Below are positions 14,101-27,095 of a DNA stretch of 64,000 bases, in pieces. Numbering within the stretch: position 1 is the first letter of the stretch; the number at the start of each line of letters is the position of its first letter. This DNA is from Pyricularia pennisetigena. Its lineage: Eukaryota; Ascomycota; Sordariomycetes; Magnaporthales; Pyriculariaceae. Position numbers and translations under genes: made by a program. The notes under the pieces are model-generated. The model made no database searches. It was given only the letters and a program-made list of their open reading frames with translations, and was not told the origin of the DNA. The stretch covers positions 6,595,937 to 6,659,936 of the forward strand of contig NC_043741.1 of the NCBI RefSeq assembly GCF_004337985.1, written 5' to 3'.

Positions 14101-14828
14101 TTTTCATCAACACCCTTGCCCTTGCCTGCCATGATCATGGAGTCATTAGCCTCACACCCTCCTTTGAGCCCTGCCGCTGAGCTGTGAACTCCATTGTGAA
14201 AGCATCCACAGCTAGCCCCGCAGTATTGGCGGTGTTAGTCTCTCCAAATATCTGGTAGGCTACGCCTCGGCCACCATGACGCGAGCCCTACATATGTCCT
14301 TGCTCCGCTTTGCGTCTTTCTTACAACCGACATATATGTGAATGATGGCCGCCCTTCCCCTCTGAACCGTCATAGCGCTGAACAACTTTTCGGAGGAAAA
14401 GTCCGTTCTCCTGCATGCAGGTTGGTCTTGCGGCAGGTCTTATCATCAGTCGCCCCCGTCCTGTTTAACATACACCTTTCAGCTCTTCACCTCGTCTGCA
14501 CCCGCTCGATTGCGTGCCGTCCTCTCCTTTTCACCTCCATCTGCTGCCGCCCGATGAGCTTACCACCGACGCAAGATCTCTACTTCGGACCAAAGGGGTT
14601 GTTCTTTTTTGGTATCCCGACTATACGGTTCAACGGCGGACTGGCCACTGCACCATAGGCCACGACATACCTTTTCGACAAAGCCGAACCGGCGGCCATT
14701 CACCACCGCTGAAGCAGCATCCAAGAGAAGGGTTTTTTGAAGCCTTTGCTACATGATATGAGAACGAATCGGAGGCCCATCGATACTTGAATAAGAACGA
14801 CCGTCTGTTAGCGGGATCCTCTGTCACA

Positions 14829-17800
14829 ATGTTTTGTGCCTACTGTGGACAAAAGTTTACTCGCAAGGAGCATCTAGAAAGGCACATTCCGACCCGTGAG
14901 TAGCTATTTCTTGGGGCCCAGGCTAAGATCCGAAATTGGGCTTGACTAACAACTTGTTCAGATACGAATGTGAAGCCTCACCGATGTACCGCCTGCGGCA
15001 TCTCCTTTGGGCGGAGGTATGTGGCCTTAGTAGTCTGGCAGCAACCATTTTGGCTCTCTATGTGCAAGCGAGACTAACCAACAAACAGGGACCTACTCAC
15101 GAGGCACTACCAAGCATACCATGAGGCTAGAGATCCAATGGAGCCGATACCGGGAAACGCGCCGCCGGTTGCGGGACGCACGCCGATTGCCTGCCAGAAC
15201 TGTGCAAACGCAAAGACCGGGTGCGACAAGAGAGTGCCATGCTCGAGATGTGCCGAGAAGAACCTCGACTGCGCGGCACGGTACGCGCGGAGATCTTCCA
15301 AAGCAGCTGTGCGAGCGGCGCAGGCGAGTGCCGCCTTTCACAACAACCAAATAACAAATCCGACGACAGCCATCCACCATCAACAGCACCCACACCATCA
15401 CAATCACGTACAAGTAGTAAACCCCGCCATGATGGAGATTGACCCTGCCATCCCCAAACAGGAATCTCTGGTTCACACTCCGGAAGGGGTAGAACCCCAA
15501 GCACTCATGGAGACTTCTCGCCTTCACACCAGCCCTCAGCAAAAGTCGCCGTTGACTTCACAACATCAGAGCCCCCTCGAGTTTCCGTCACCCCACCCCC
15601 GACCTGAAGGAATGGAAGATTTCATGCACCTGAGTAACGAGTTTTCGGGCACCGAATCTCACTACAACGACCTGATGATATGGCCCGACTATCCTCTAGA
15701 CCTGGAAATGTACCCTAGTCAGATTCCGATGGCCCGACCAGATCTCAATGTGCAGCCCTTTGCAGATCTGGGAAGTGAGATTTCTTCAAACTCAGAACCG
15801 ATGGCAACGTCATCCTCCCGGAGCTCCACGCACACGCGCGGAACAAGCATTTTGTCGTCGGCAGAATTTGAGACTTCGATGAAGCCAGCTGATCTAGCAG
15901 TCAGCAGTACCCCAACCGGCAACTCAATAGCAGAGTTCGAGGTCGTCATAGCTGCCGAGGCAGCGTGGCCATTAGCAAGGTGCAACCCACCCATGTATTC
16001 GAACACTTGCCCGCGGACAGCAATTGTACACCTAGAGTGTCTCGAACAGAAATCCAAAGTGGAGGGAACCTGGAGCTCGTTGGAAAAGTCTATGGAGCAA
16101 GTCGACTGGGACGCGGCAGACCTGTCCTCTGTAGTGCCTATCACCTCTAGGACACGGGATAAAATGCTTGCAATCACTCAGGGGTTTTTGCACAAGGCTC
16201 TTGACATCCATCGCGGCGGTATCACTGGTTTCTCCAACCAGGGTCATCACCGCCCCGGTGACTTCAACTTCATCGTCCTGCCTCCCACCAAGATCCTCGA
16301 GTATTTTCTTCGCAGCTACATTCGCACGCTTTCTCCGTACTACTCACTATCCCTCGGAAGCTGCGTCGATCCCAATGAGATGCTGCGCAACAACCATGCT
16401 TCCACTTTGTTGGTGCTTCTCATGATTGCCCAAGGCGCAGCAGCCGTGCCAATGGCTGAGGCGCGCTATCTCTCAACCGGCTTGGTAGAAACATGCCGTA
16501 TTTCACTCTTCGACATCATCGAGAAGAACGTCGAGTTGTCAGCTGACCCCACGGCGCTCAGGTGTGCCCTTCTGTTTACGTTGCTTGGAGCATGGAGCGG
16601 CGACAAATGGCTCATGGATATCTCGATGGGTCAAAGGGGCATGTATATGTCCATGGTCAAGCATGCTGGCATGATGGACCCCCAGCCACCCATGATTCCA
16701 GTCTTTACAAACTCAACCAGCGCAGAGCTGGAGTGGAGGGCCTGGTGCCACCGCGAATCTCAGAATAGGTAAGTGGCAATGGGCAAGCTTACCCCATGCG
16801 AGGTCCTTTGCCTTAGTTGTTACCCCCGACTGACCTTTTCTAATCCTCTTGCAGACTTGTATACAATTGGGTAATGATGGATCAGGAGCTTAGTCTATTC
16901 CATGACACCTCTCCTATGATGTCGATAAGCGATCTCCTGTGCCCGTTGCCAGGACCCGACGAACTTTGGAAGGCACCCAACTCTGAGGCCTGGCTGTCAT
17001 CGGTCCAGTCCCTTTTCGGTGGCAACGTCAACGTCAACCCACAGCTACTCTCCACACCATCACCTACACCATCATTATCCGACCTGTTCCAGAGCTTCTT
17101 ACATGATACCTTGATACCTGGCAAGAACAGTCTGTCACCGCAACACCTTCGGCTTTTACTACATCCATTACAGTCCCTCCTCTGCCACCTTCGCCAGATG
17201 TTGTCATGCTTTCCCGACATTCCACCAACGCGACGCACAGCATCTCGTACCGTCACTAGGGCATCTACACTTCTCAGGCTGGAGGAGGTACAGGCCTTGT
17301 TGCAAAAGTGGTATGAGCTGTCGATGGAATTCTCAAAGGAAAGCCCTGACTGCCCTATCACCCGCTGCAACATGGTGCTCTATCATCTCATCTCCCTCAA
17401 CGCCGTGACAAATTTCCCAGAAGTTGAGCGCCTCGCCCGTCGTGAGGGGTTTGACGGAACGTACTGGGAATTGTCGATGCGCCACAAGATGTGCATCTAC
17501 CAGCGGGAGGAAGCCGTGTTCCACTGCGGACAGGTCCTCAGGCTGGTTCGATCGATGCCCCTGGACCGTCGACCAGTGTGGTGGAGCGCGGCTGTCTATC
17601 GCGCCGTCCTGATACTGTGGGCCGACTCAATGGCCAGGCTAGACCCCAGCCTGAAGCGCGAGGATACGGTCGGACCATCGTCAACCCCCGCCGCTGCTGG
17701 AACTCCAGGGCCTCCGGTCGCTGTTGATCAAGTTACGCCCGAGAACCCAGCGGTAATCGCCTACCTCTGGAAGAGGGAAGGTGTTGCACTCCTCACGCGA

Positions 17801-17968
17801 AGCGACGGGAGGTCCGTGAGCCTTGACAACCCAGCCGAAGTGCTTGCCTACGGAGTCAAGGAGATCGAAGATGCCGTGAGCATACGCTTCAGTGATGGAA
17901 TCAAGAGAAAGCTCATCACGCTGGCCCAAAACTGGAGTGTTGGGCCCCCCTTGGCTGGGTCTTCATAA
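14829..17968 (+). CDS. PIG1: PIG1/CMR1-type melanin transcription factor, C2H2 plus Zn2Cys6
   Basis: Nuclear activator of DHN-melanin genes, the family of Magnaporthe PIG1 and Colletotrichum CMR1. Four exons are read: 14829-14895, 14962-15016, 15089-16768 and 16855-17968. Together they encode 971 residues, a usual length for the family. Two C2H2 fingers come first (C3, C6, H15, H19 and C31, C34, H47, H52). They are split by the first two introns and are followed directly by a Zn2Cys6 cluster (C76, C79, C86, C92, C95, C102). A histidine-rich patch lies at about 137-147. A fungal transcription-factor homology region follows, with its conserved RLVYNW / DQELSLFHD stretch at the exon 3-4 junction. 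The start was chosen because the first finger begins at residue 3, as in family members. The reductase gene lies about 4.4 kb downstream. Finger spacing and all three splice junctions are seen directly. The regulatory role is taken from characterised homologues. Confidence 0.95.
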
Positions 17969-19038
17969 CCAAAGCACTCTCTTATTGACGAAAACCACTC
18001 TCTTTCCTTTTTTTTTCTTTTCTTTTTTTCTTTCTCCGATTCTTCATTTGGCTGCCCATATTCAAACATGGTCTCCAGTCATGTGGCATTATATTGCATA
18101 CACGGGCCTTGGGTACTTACACGGTTTGTTATTTCACTGTCACTATATCTCATGGTTAATCCCTGCCTAGGGACAAGGCGCATCAAATTCTGCCTTTTGG
18201 GGAGGGGGGCTCGGGGAGGTTTTGCGTCACACCGGGGTGGTCATATATATGTTTACCAACCTGTGTTTTTTTTGTTGCCGTCTTTTTTTTTCTGCCTCTA
18301 TTTCTTTGTTTCATCGTCGCTGTCACCCGATGGCAGTTTTAAACTTTCTTTTCTTTACTCTTCGCTTCTTCAAGTTAATCATTCCATGATTGGACAAATT
18401 CTGTACATAAACTTTTTTTTCTTGTTTCTATATGAGATTCTGGCTGCGCCAGAACTCTCTGTTCATATTTGGAAACGTGGACGTTACGGTATTCTACCGC
18501 GCGGAATACAAAATTGTTTCACTATAGAGCCTCAACAGGGAATTCAAAACAAAAGATGTCTTCCTACCCAGACACTGTTCCTCTGGCAATCTCGATCGCA
18601 CACACTCTCTGGCCGTTACCCATTATTCCCTCGAACTCTGGCTTTGACCTTCGTTGTCGGGTTGATTTGGTGGTTGGAGGGATGTCCCTCCACCTTTTTT
18701 TTATTCCTGCCATTCGTATGGCCAATCTCAGGGAGCTGTTTGGTAGTTAAAAGTCGGCTTCCGACGGTATTTGGTTGCCGCGACGACGTCGTTGGGGAGC
18801 TGTTTCGGCACCTTTTTTTTGGTCCTAAACCAAGGCCAAACACTGAAAACAAAAAAAAGCTCGTTCCTGTCTAGCAGGCTAGTTACCTTTGGTGGTCAAA
18901 CTAATTCACACCCCCGCAGAGCCTGTCTGATTGTCTAAGCTGGCTGTCAAGATGCATGTCTCAGATGCTTCTACCTCCCTTTGGCACTAATTTCCCTATT
19001 TCTTTTTTCTGGAGACAGAGGGGTGAGTGATCAAAGCT

Positions 19039-19042
<4 letters not shown>

Positions 19043-19080
<38 letters not shown>
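19043..19080. repeat. Homopolymer T, 38 nt
   Basis: Uninterrupted T run in intergenic DNA. Confidence 0.9.
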
Positions 19081-19081
<1 letters not shown>

Positions 19082-20589
19082 GCCGCTGCCGCCGCCGTGT
19101 TTCCTCGAGGGGGGCACTGACTGATCGCCGCCTTGATCTGTTTGTCGCTAGACGTACAGTAGTGGATATGCATCCACTACATTTTAGTCCTGAGAAGGAG
19201 GGAGGGGGTGTGAGTATTTAGCCTCCCCGATGAACTGGGGATTAGGCGCAAAGCTATGTAGAAATTCGACAATGCAGGGCCCATGATTACAATCGTCAGC
19301 ATATCGTGATCTCGTGATGGTTCGATTATCTCTCTCTCTCTCTCTTTTTCTTAGCCTTCCGTCCCCACCGCTCCATTCATTTTCTTATCTAATTTGTAAT
19401 CTTGTAGATCTTGCTTTGCTTCCCCCTCATTCTTCTCGTAAACCAAGGGCTGACGGTGTCGGCGCTTATGTGATATCGCCGGACGGGGGGCTAGCCACAC
19501 GCGATGCGGCGCAGCAGCACAAAACCCACAGTTGGGGGCTTTGACCGGCTCACTCATGCACAGACTGGACTAGACTAGGACCAACGACCCGTTCTAGGTT
19601 TCACGGAGTATTTCTTCCTTTGTTCTTCTCTTTCGGCCGGCAGAAAAGAAACAACGACAAGGGGATGGAAGCTCGCTTCCAGAGAGGTCCAAGGAGTCAT
19701 TTTTTGTTCCACTTTTTTGTGAGATCGTTGCTCGTAAAGGCCGCGCGGCTAAACAGGCGGCGGTCCTTGTGGTGGGCTGTTGCCAAGACCAGTGGATGTT
19801 TGGGAGGGTTGTCTTTTTTTCTCTTTTCTCCTTACTACACAGGATGAGATCCTCTGCTGAGAGATGGAGAGACAGTATATGCGTGCGTGTGTACTTGCCT
19901 GTTGGACCTGCAAGTCGTACTTGATGCATCTTTCTCCCCTGCGCTCCGCGCATGATGCGATTCGAGACAGTGAGCTTGTTAGCTGCAGAGGAGCATCTAA
20001 CTCGTCTAAGCGACGGCCAAAGTCTTTGGTTCTGGGGATCGGTGTTTCCCGCCTTTGGTGTGAGATTCGATCATGCCATGCTTTCGCTTACGAGAAAGAG
20101 ACCCCCAATTTCAATATCACAGCAGAGTGAGTCAAATATCCATCACGTTATGTCCCTCGCTTAATATGGCCTTTCTTAGGGGATTACGCAACGGCACAGC
20201 CTATTCTTGATAACGCGGGATCTTGCAGAGGACGATATGCTGGGTCCCTTCTTGTCCCCCGTTTGGCCTCTGGTACCTTGCAGATATTGGAAACACCCCT
20301 CCTCCATATTGTTTTTTTTTTCACTGCAAGGTTAATAATGGTAGGGCTGCGTTGATGTGTGTCTTGGGTGGTGCCGCAACAGTCAGCACTTCGTGAACCC
20401 CTCACTTTCCCCTTCAGAAAATGTGACCTGAACGAGTTTTCCCTGGTATTGTCGTTGGTAGGGCTGTCGTTTTTGTTTTTTTGGTGGTTATCGACACCGC
20501 CTCCCCACACAACGGTCGATGGCAAAAGGCTTTTTTTTCCTCGTCGGAGCGGTACAGCATAAAAGAAGGCGAGATCTAGGCCAGTGGCG

Positions 20590-20609
20590 TGATGTGATGT
20601 GATGTGATG
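20590..20609. repeat. (TGATG)4 pentanucleotide repeat
   Basis: Four exact TGATG units in intergenic DNA. Confidence 0.85.
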
Positions 20610-22201
20610 GGCCTCATCGGGTTGGGGCCAGTAACAAGCGACGAGTTGCTGCTTTGCATGGGACAGGGTGGTTGGGCTTTTCCGGGCAAGTGTCCTAGAT
20701 GGAAAAAAGGGGGGCGTTACGTCTAATGCAGTCAACCCTTTTTGTCGTTGGTGTTGGTGATGTTGAGCCTTGGCGTTCATATGTGATATCATTCCCGTGC
20801 GGCTGCAGCCAGCCACGATATAGGACGGCAAAGGGGAGCAGGGGGCTGCATTTTGAAGGCTCTGGCAGGGATCCTATCATGAATGGAACTACGGTTAGGC
20901 TGTACAGTCAAAATAAAGAAGGAGCTTTAAAGATGCATCTTACCTTGGAAAAAATATCTCCCTCAATGGTTTGCTGTTTATACAGGTAATGGAGGCGGTA
21001 AGGAAATTACAATGTAAGTTGAGACAAATCTGGTGTCATGGAGTCGCTTGGGGAAGGGGCTTTTATTTGTCTTTTGTTTGATATTAATGCAATCAATCAG
21101 TTAAAATTCAATGCCGTGGATGTTATTGAGGCGTTTAGTTTGTCCTGTCACGGACTACTAAGTATTTTCATACAATGTCTTCTCCCTGTAATCCCGGTAG
21201 GTGTATATGCATCCTGCAAGTTGCCTATTCGGGTAGAACCTACCATGGACGCTATAAGCCCAACACACATATACATATGTACCTACCTCTTACCTTAGTA
21301 CCCGACTAGGAAACCCTTGGCAAACCGGTGGCAACAATGTTGTCATGTGACTAGTCTTGAAGAAAGTACTCTGTCCAATGCAGGCAGGTATGGAGGCCTG
21401 ATGCTTCGAGCAGGTGCTACTTTGTACAATTCGCGTTTCTGCAAGTGCCTTTAGGTATGTACTTACTTACTAGGTACACAGATGCCCGGCTCCTTCCCCG
21501 ACTCAAGACTTTATCGCCAAGTCTCAAACCCGTGACCTGAGCTTGTTTCAATTCGGACATCCGTTGGGGCTAGCATATCTGACATTCCAGTGAGATAGAT
21601 GCCTATTCGGGGTTGTCGATTCAGTCCATTGGATATCAAGCTCGCCCTCGGATACCGCGAAAACAAAGTCCCTGCAGTTTGCGTCTTTCGCCTCCGGCTC
21701 GCACCTAACCGCAAGCGCGCGCGTTTATCCTGACGCCGGTCGGTGCCTCGTCTCTACCTCAACAACGCGAGTGCCGCCCTAAATGCCGATCTATGGCGCA
21801 AATACCATGCTTCTGATTGCGGTGTGCTTCACCGCCTTACTTTTGCTAGATTGATTGCGAAAAGTGGCTTGCTGTAGAATTTCAGCTGCCTTAGTGTGTT
21901 CTATGCCGATTACCCCTCATGGCTCTGTTTGCATACCCTAAAAAGCAAAAAAGGAACACTCGAAAAGCAAAAGACCTGAGGGAAAAAATGTCGTGAAGAG
22001 GAAAAAAACAACAAAAATAAAACAAATGTGGCCCCCCCGGACTTCGCGACTTCGGTCCCCCCCGCGTCACACACAAGCGGTTACCGACGTCCTTCACACG
22101 GACTGTTCAAGTAACCGGATGGCGGGGGATTGCCCTGACTTCCCCAACTAAAATGAGAAATGGAGTAAGATGTTGCCACGGACTTGTTGGTCTTTTGTGC
22201 A

Positions 22202-22207
22202 TATAAG
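22202..22207 (+). promoter_or_regulatory. Possible TATA element of the reductase gene
   Basis: TATAAG lies about 210 nt upstream of the chosen ATG at 22417, with pyrimidine-rich leader sequence between. The position fits a fungal promoter with a leader of roughly 170-180 nt. No transcript data are available. Confidence 0.35.
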
Positions 22208-22416
22208 AGCTCTAACCGGGCCTTGGCCATGAGCTCTATTGGCCTACGATCATCCTCAACCTTCTTAGATACCCAGACCGCTGCTTCATCTTGGAAAAAC
22301 GGCTTTTCTTCTTGTTACATAAATAGACAGACTTTCTCTGGACATTCCCCCGTCAAAGAAATTCCTCTCCTCCCTTTTTGTTTTCCATTTGCAACCCGTT
22401 TTCATCACATAAAAAC

Positions 22417-23322
22417 ATGGCTCCCTCCGCAGACATGACCAGCTCTGGTCCCAGTGACCATTCCAAGCCCCTCAGTGGCAAGGTTGCCCTCGTCACCGGT
22501 GCCGGCCGCGGTATCGGACGCGGCATCGCCATCGAGCTGGGCCGTCGCGGCGCCTCGGTCGTCGTCAACTACGGCAGTAGCAGCAAGGCCGCCGAGGAGG
22601 TCGTTGCTGAGCTCAAGAAGCTCGGTGCCCAGGGAATCGCCATCCAGGCCGACATCAGCAAGCCGTCCGAGGTCGTCGCCCTCTTCGACAAGGCCGTCGC
22701 GCATTTTGGCGGCATCGACTTTGTCATGTCCAACAGCGGCATGGAGGTTTGGTGCGATGAGCTCGAGGTGACGCAGGAGCTGTTCGACAAGGTCTTCAAC
22801 CTCAACACCAGGGGCCAGTTCTTCGTCGCCCAGCAGGGCCTCAAACACTGCCGCCGCGGCGGCCGCATCATCCTGACCTCGTCCATCGCCGCCGTCATGA
22901 CCGGCATCCCCAACCACGCCCTCTACGCCGGCTCCAAGGCCGCCGTCGAGGGTTTCTGCCGCGCCTTTGCCGTCGACTGCGGTGCCAAGGGTGTCACCGT
23001 CAACTGCATCGCCCCGGGTGGCGTCAAGACCGACATGTTTGACGAGAACTCGTGGCACTACGCCCCGGGTGGCTACAAGGGCATGCCCCAGGAGAAGATC
23101 GACGAGGGTCTGGCCAGCATGAACCCGCTCAAGAGGATAGGCTACCCGGCCGACATTGGCCGTGCCGTCTCCGCCCTGTGCCAGGAGGAGAGCGAATGGA
23201 TCAACGGTGAGTGGCTCTAGCGTTGTTGCTGCTGTTCTGGTGCTGCTCCTAGGTGAATTTCGAGTTGCTGACAAATATTCTTTACAGGCCAAGTTATCAA
23301 GTTGACCGGTGGCGGTATCTAA
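22417..23322 (+). CDS. 4HNR: 1,3,6,8-tetrahydroxynaphthalene reductase (melanin pathway)
   Basis: NADPH-dependent cytosolic short-chain dehydrogenase that reduces tetrahydroxynaphthalene to scytalone in DHN-melanin synthesis. Exons are 22417-23206 and 23288-23322, giving 274 residues. The nucleotide-binding motif TGAGRGIG is at 27-34. The catalytic residues are Ser156, Tyr170 and Lys174 (YAGSK), with Asn130 as the fourth SDR residue. Splicing puts GQVIKLTGGGI at the end, so the last residue is Ile274. A C-terminal Ile is the known mark of the tetra- rather than the tri-hydroxynaphthalene reductase, which ends in Met. The start ATG has a good context (AAAAAC before it). An in-frame extension from a TTG at 22378 is possible only with non-ATG initiation and was not used. 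The gene lies between the two regulator genes, all on the + strand. Codon use is strongly GC-biased at third positions, as in the PKS. Confidence 0.95.
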
Positions 23323-26300
23323 GCTGTTGTTGTCTTCGAGTTGTATATTTAGTCAAATGAGGTATGATGGGTCGACATGAGGTAGTGAGGAAGTCTAGTT
23401 CTAGTTTTATCTCGGTCTAATGCTGAAGCATCTAGAGCCGCTAGAACTCAATAGACCAGATAGACAAAAAATGTGGCAATGAATGATCCTCTTCTCACTC
23501 AGAGTGGTGCTACAGCTTATGAACATATGGAGAAAACGTGTGCTACAGTGTGTCATAGACCAAGTCTTCTTTTTTATGACACAAATGCGACCCTCCGTTG
23601 TTATTGCAGCCTTCCTCGCACGATGTACATAGGGATCACCTAAATTCATTTTTTTTTCTTTTCTTTCTTTTTTACGGATGGATGCTAGCTAGCTACATTT
23701 CCTTCTCCTCACTGGAACTAGATATACGACTGATGTGAGAGCAACAAGATGGAGAGGAACAAAAACGTCGTGCGACTTCCAGCAATCCAAGGTAACCATC
23801 TCTGTCCCTGTAAGTAGGTGCCCAATCCAAAGATCTCGGTAACAGGTGGAAGAAGGTCCTCGGGGAAGGACACGTCCCTCCTCCTGCAGCCCATCGTTTG
23901 ATGCCTCAGGTAAACAAATAATCTTAGTTTAGCTGCCGTGTCCCGCCTGCAGCGCGTATATACCTGCGCGAGATGCATGCATGGGGGCGAGCGAGCGCTC
24001 GGGTGCAGAAGTAAGGGTGTGATGCCCATGCATGCGTAATCACTGCGAGAAACAAAAAGGACCTTGCGGCAACTTTTGAAACCACCATGAGAGAAACTTT
24101 TAATAGGGAATGAGGTGCAGCTTGGAAACAAAGACTCTTGCGTACTTGCCATATAGTTCTCCTTTTTTGGGGGTTGGTAAGGTTAGAGTCCTAAGCCTAG
24201 TGGAACGCGTCTCACTTGGTTTTTCTGTTTGGGCTTCTGCGGAACTCCAGATCGACTAATTTCTTTTATAGGACCATGACCCTGACAGTAAGAAAAGAGA
24301 GTTGCGGGTTTTGGGAATAAAAAAGAGATTCTTGTCGGTGTAAGCCCTAGAGTTACAGAGTAGCTGGGCTGCATGAAGTGATAGAGAGAGGCTTACTGTG
24401 CATAATGTCGAGTAAACAAACTGTATCCCTGACTGATCTTAGCCGCCGGCAAGACAAATAGAAAGACGGGGGACCGAGCGTACATAAGTTAACTGCGTTG
24501 TAGTGTTTCCGAGAGTTTGGAGAAGTTCACCAGTGAGATGTAATCGCCCACGTGCAAAACGGCCGCCGTCTGTAGTTGTCATCAGGCAGACTGACATGAG
24601 CATGATGCTGAGCAGAGGCTGCGTTTGCCTAGCTTAGAGGATGGGTTTTGTGGACAATCCGTGATGGCGACAAAAGGCAATTTTTCACTTGGAATTGGTA
24701 AGTGGTATGTAGGTAGTCAATCTTCTCCCTTGAGACAAGTGACAAGAAGTGGGCTTTTGCCTCCCTGTAATACAACCTTGCCAGTAGGGTCTGCTGCAAA
24801 TGGCCGTTTTCTTCATCTGTCCGCTCGTCCAGAGTCCCTCCGATACGTGCAGACACCGAGATGGGAAGAACATTTCAACGGCCACGCAGATTCAGCCGAG
24901 AAAAAGTTCAGACCTGCCTACATACCAATGTTATTGTTTTTTTTTTTGTTTCTTCTTTGTTTCTCACCTTCATGTCAGTATCTACCGCTTGCATACGTAC
25001 ACTTCTCGATTGCTGCAACAACGCTCCTATCCGGTCATCGGCCTGGGAGCAAAAAAGAGTTGTGGAATGCTGATTGTGGTTGTGTCAACAATGCGTTACG
25101 GGTCGGATATACTGCAATAATCTCACACAGCCTTGTTCTGCCAGTATCCAACAACTATGCCTTTAGGTTTTATACACCCATAAAACCCACTCTCAGATTA
25201 GCTTCAGCCTCCCCCGCTAAGCTCCACGCTCGCCAGGTCGTGCAGATCAGCCTGGGCAAGGTTTTGTCAAGGAACCATTGGGACATGCAGCGTCCACAAC
25301 AGACAAATCCCGAGGGAGATGTGGGTTTTCGACAGGCTCATGGGACGGCATCTTGGGAACATGGCCGATGGGAATAAAATTAGCTTCCTCTTCGCTTTTA
25401 CCTGGGCTGTGAGCCGCGGGCTAAACATCAGGACGACACAAACCAAACGGGGCCCCTGAGGTGGCAATGCGTTGGCCAAGCCCGGTATACTCGTAAGGCT
25501 ACCCTTCCTAATATCGGGCAGTCAGGCCGTTTCAACCATGTAGAGATGGTATGTGTTCGGATGTGGACAGCCATACGGATGTAGCCTTCAAGGGTAATAG
25601 ATGGACTTGGGAGGCACCCTGGCTTATTTTTGGGGCAGAGCAGAATATCATCAGACTCTCCTTTGCAGAGTACAGGGACCAGATCAGCTCGTGGGACATT
25701 ACTGCCAATCCCTTGAGGTTCTGGGACCGCCTCCTCGTTGCTGAGAGTTCATCGTGGCATGGGTGGACCAGATCCACTCAGTTGACGGATAAAAGGGTTC
25801 CGAGCTGGTAGATAATACAGACTTGGTATACGAGGTAAGGTAACTAGGTACTTGGGTTGGTTTTCGTGATGTGGTTGCAACAAGCCAGTAGGACAAGTCC
25901 CGAAACGCATTGACATCAAGACTTATAGATAGACCTAACGCTTCTAGCGTGCTATCTAGAGTAGATAAGCCTAGTTACGAAAGTTATTCAGCTATAAATA
26001 GTATAATTCTATCAGTGTTCCCGCTTTTCTTGTTCTGCGACAGTTGGCGGGAGCAGGCAATAGTGAATTCAACGGATTTTTCTCAATCGGAGTACCTTGT
26101 TGAATCGCCAGGCATGACTATCAATAGGATATACCAGCCTCATGTATACGTACAGAAAAATATCATCAGCCGAGCAATGGTATGCCACGGTGAGCTCCAC
26201 TTGTGAAGCTGTTGCTGACGATGCACACCGAGACTGGGGTTGGTCGAGGCGTAATGGATAAAGAAAAAAAAGCCCATCTTACCATGACGGACATCCGGTA

Positions 26301-27044
26301 GTGGTGATCCAAAAAGGGATGCTGCCCCGAGCCTGTTGGATATTGAGATTGTAACCGTGCGTGCAGCTATCTCGCAGTAAGAATTACGCATGTCCTTGGG
26401 ATCAATTCCGCCGATTGAAACGATCATCATGCTTGTCAGGCTTGCAGCTCTTGAAACGACCGTTGGTACCGATTCAGATACAACAAGGTTCTGGCACCAA
26501 AGGATCGCCTCACTGCATATTCAAGCGGGTGTGATGAGGTTTTTGGCGGCTTTTGGAGGGAGGTAGGTTAGGTAAATGGCAGTTTCGAGGCGCAAATATC
26601 AAGCGAAAAGCGCACTGTATGTAACGGTAGGCTCCGTTCCTTACAAGTGTAGTTGGGGGGTGGAACGGCATAATGTCGGGCGGAACGCAGACCTGACAGC
26701 TCCTTCCTTTGTACAACCAGACCAACCCACATCTTGCTTACCCCACCTGCCACTGAATTCCAACCCCAATCCCAATCAGTAGACAAGCCATCACTCCAAG
26801 TCTCACACCCAGGCGCTCAATTCCAATCCTCTTCCTCACCCTCTCATCTTTACAAAATTCCATGGGGAACAAAAAATGCACTACGTCAAAGATGCAGCTG
26901 GACAAGAAGAGCTGCAACCGATGAAACGTCCCATCCCTCCCATGCGAAAGGACTTCTATGCATTGCATGAGGAAGTTGGGGGATCAGTCCTGGTCGTTGT
27001 TGCCTCATCAGCTCTGCTCCTGCGCATGCGCGATTGTAGCCATG

Positions 27045-27095
27045 CTGCACTGCGCTGCACTGCACTGCGCTGCCCTGCGCTGCCCTGCACCCTGC
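27045..27095. repeat. CTGCR pentanucleotide array
   Basis: About ten consecutive units of CTGCA, CTGCG or CTGCC. The period-5 pattern is clear although the last base varies. Confidence 0.85.

Larger units (their letters stand above)
1..14828. other. Gene-free region upstream of the melanin regulator
   Basis: No open frame here has a recognisable domain, and most are short and start at non-ATG codons. The stretch holds long polypyrimidine and polypurine runs, A/T homopolymers (about 2, 4902, 6306, 9750 and 10457), small tandem repeats at 1439 and 11156, a hairpin at 1347 and one undetermined dinucleotide at 10488-10489. The longest frame (11703-12272 +) has no motif and crosses a tag/cta-rich stretch that looks like old non-coding DNA. 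A small spliced gene or a non-coding RNA cannot be excluded by eye. The last few kilobases probably include the promoter and 5' leader of the regulator that starts at 14829. Confidence 0.6.
17969..22416. other. Intergenic region, regulator 3' side and reductase promoter
   Basis: I see no supportable gene. The region contains polypyrimidine stretches after the regulator stop (an Ala/Ser-rich coding end gives way to T-rich DNA), a 38-nt T run at 19043 and a (TGATG)4 repeat at 20590. The frame at 18068-18874 is low-complexity Phe/Leu-rich sequence from T-rich DNA and is not credible. The last ~250 bp form the reductase promoter and leader. Confidence 0.6.

Noticed and set aside
18068..18874. 268-codon Phe-rich frame after the regulator
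   Set aside because: Product of polypyrimidine DNA. Hydrophobic runs come from T tracts and not from a membrane protein.
22378..22416. N-terminal extension of the reductase
   Set aside because: Begins at TTG. The ATG at 22417 has a good context and gives the family-like N-terminus.
22405..23292. 295-codon frame opposite the naphthol reductase
   Set aside because: Shadow of a highly conserved reductase and continues across its intron with no motif of its own.
24625..25377. 250-codon frame between reductase and second regulator
   Set aside because: Mixed composition, no family motif, crosses T-rich simple sequence.
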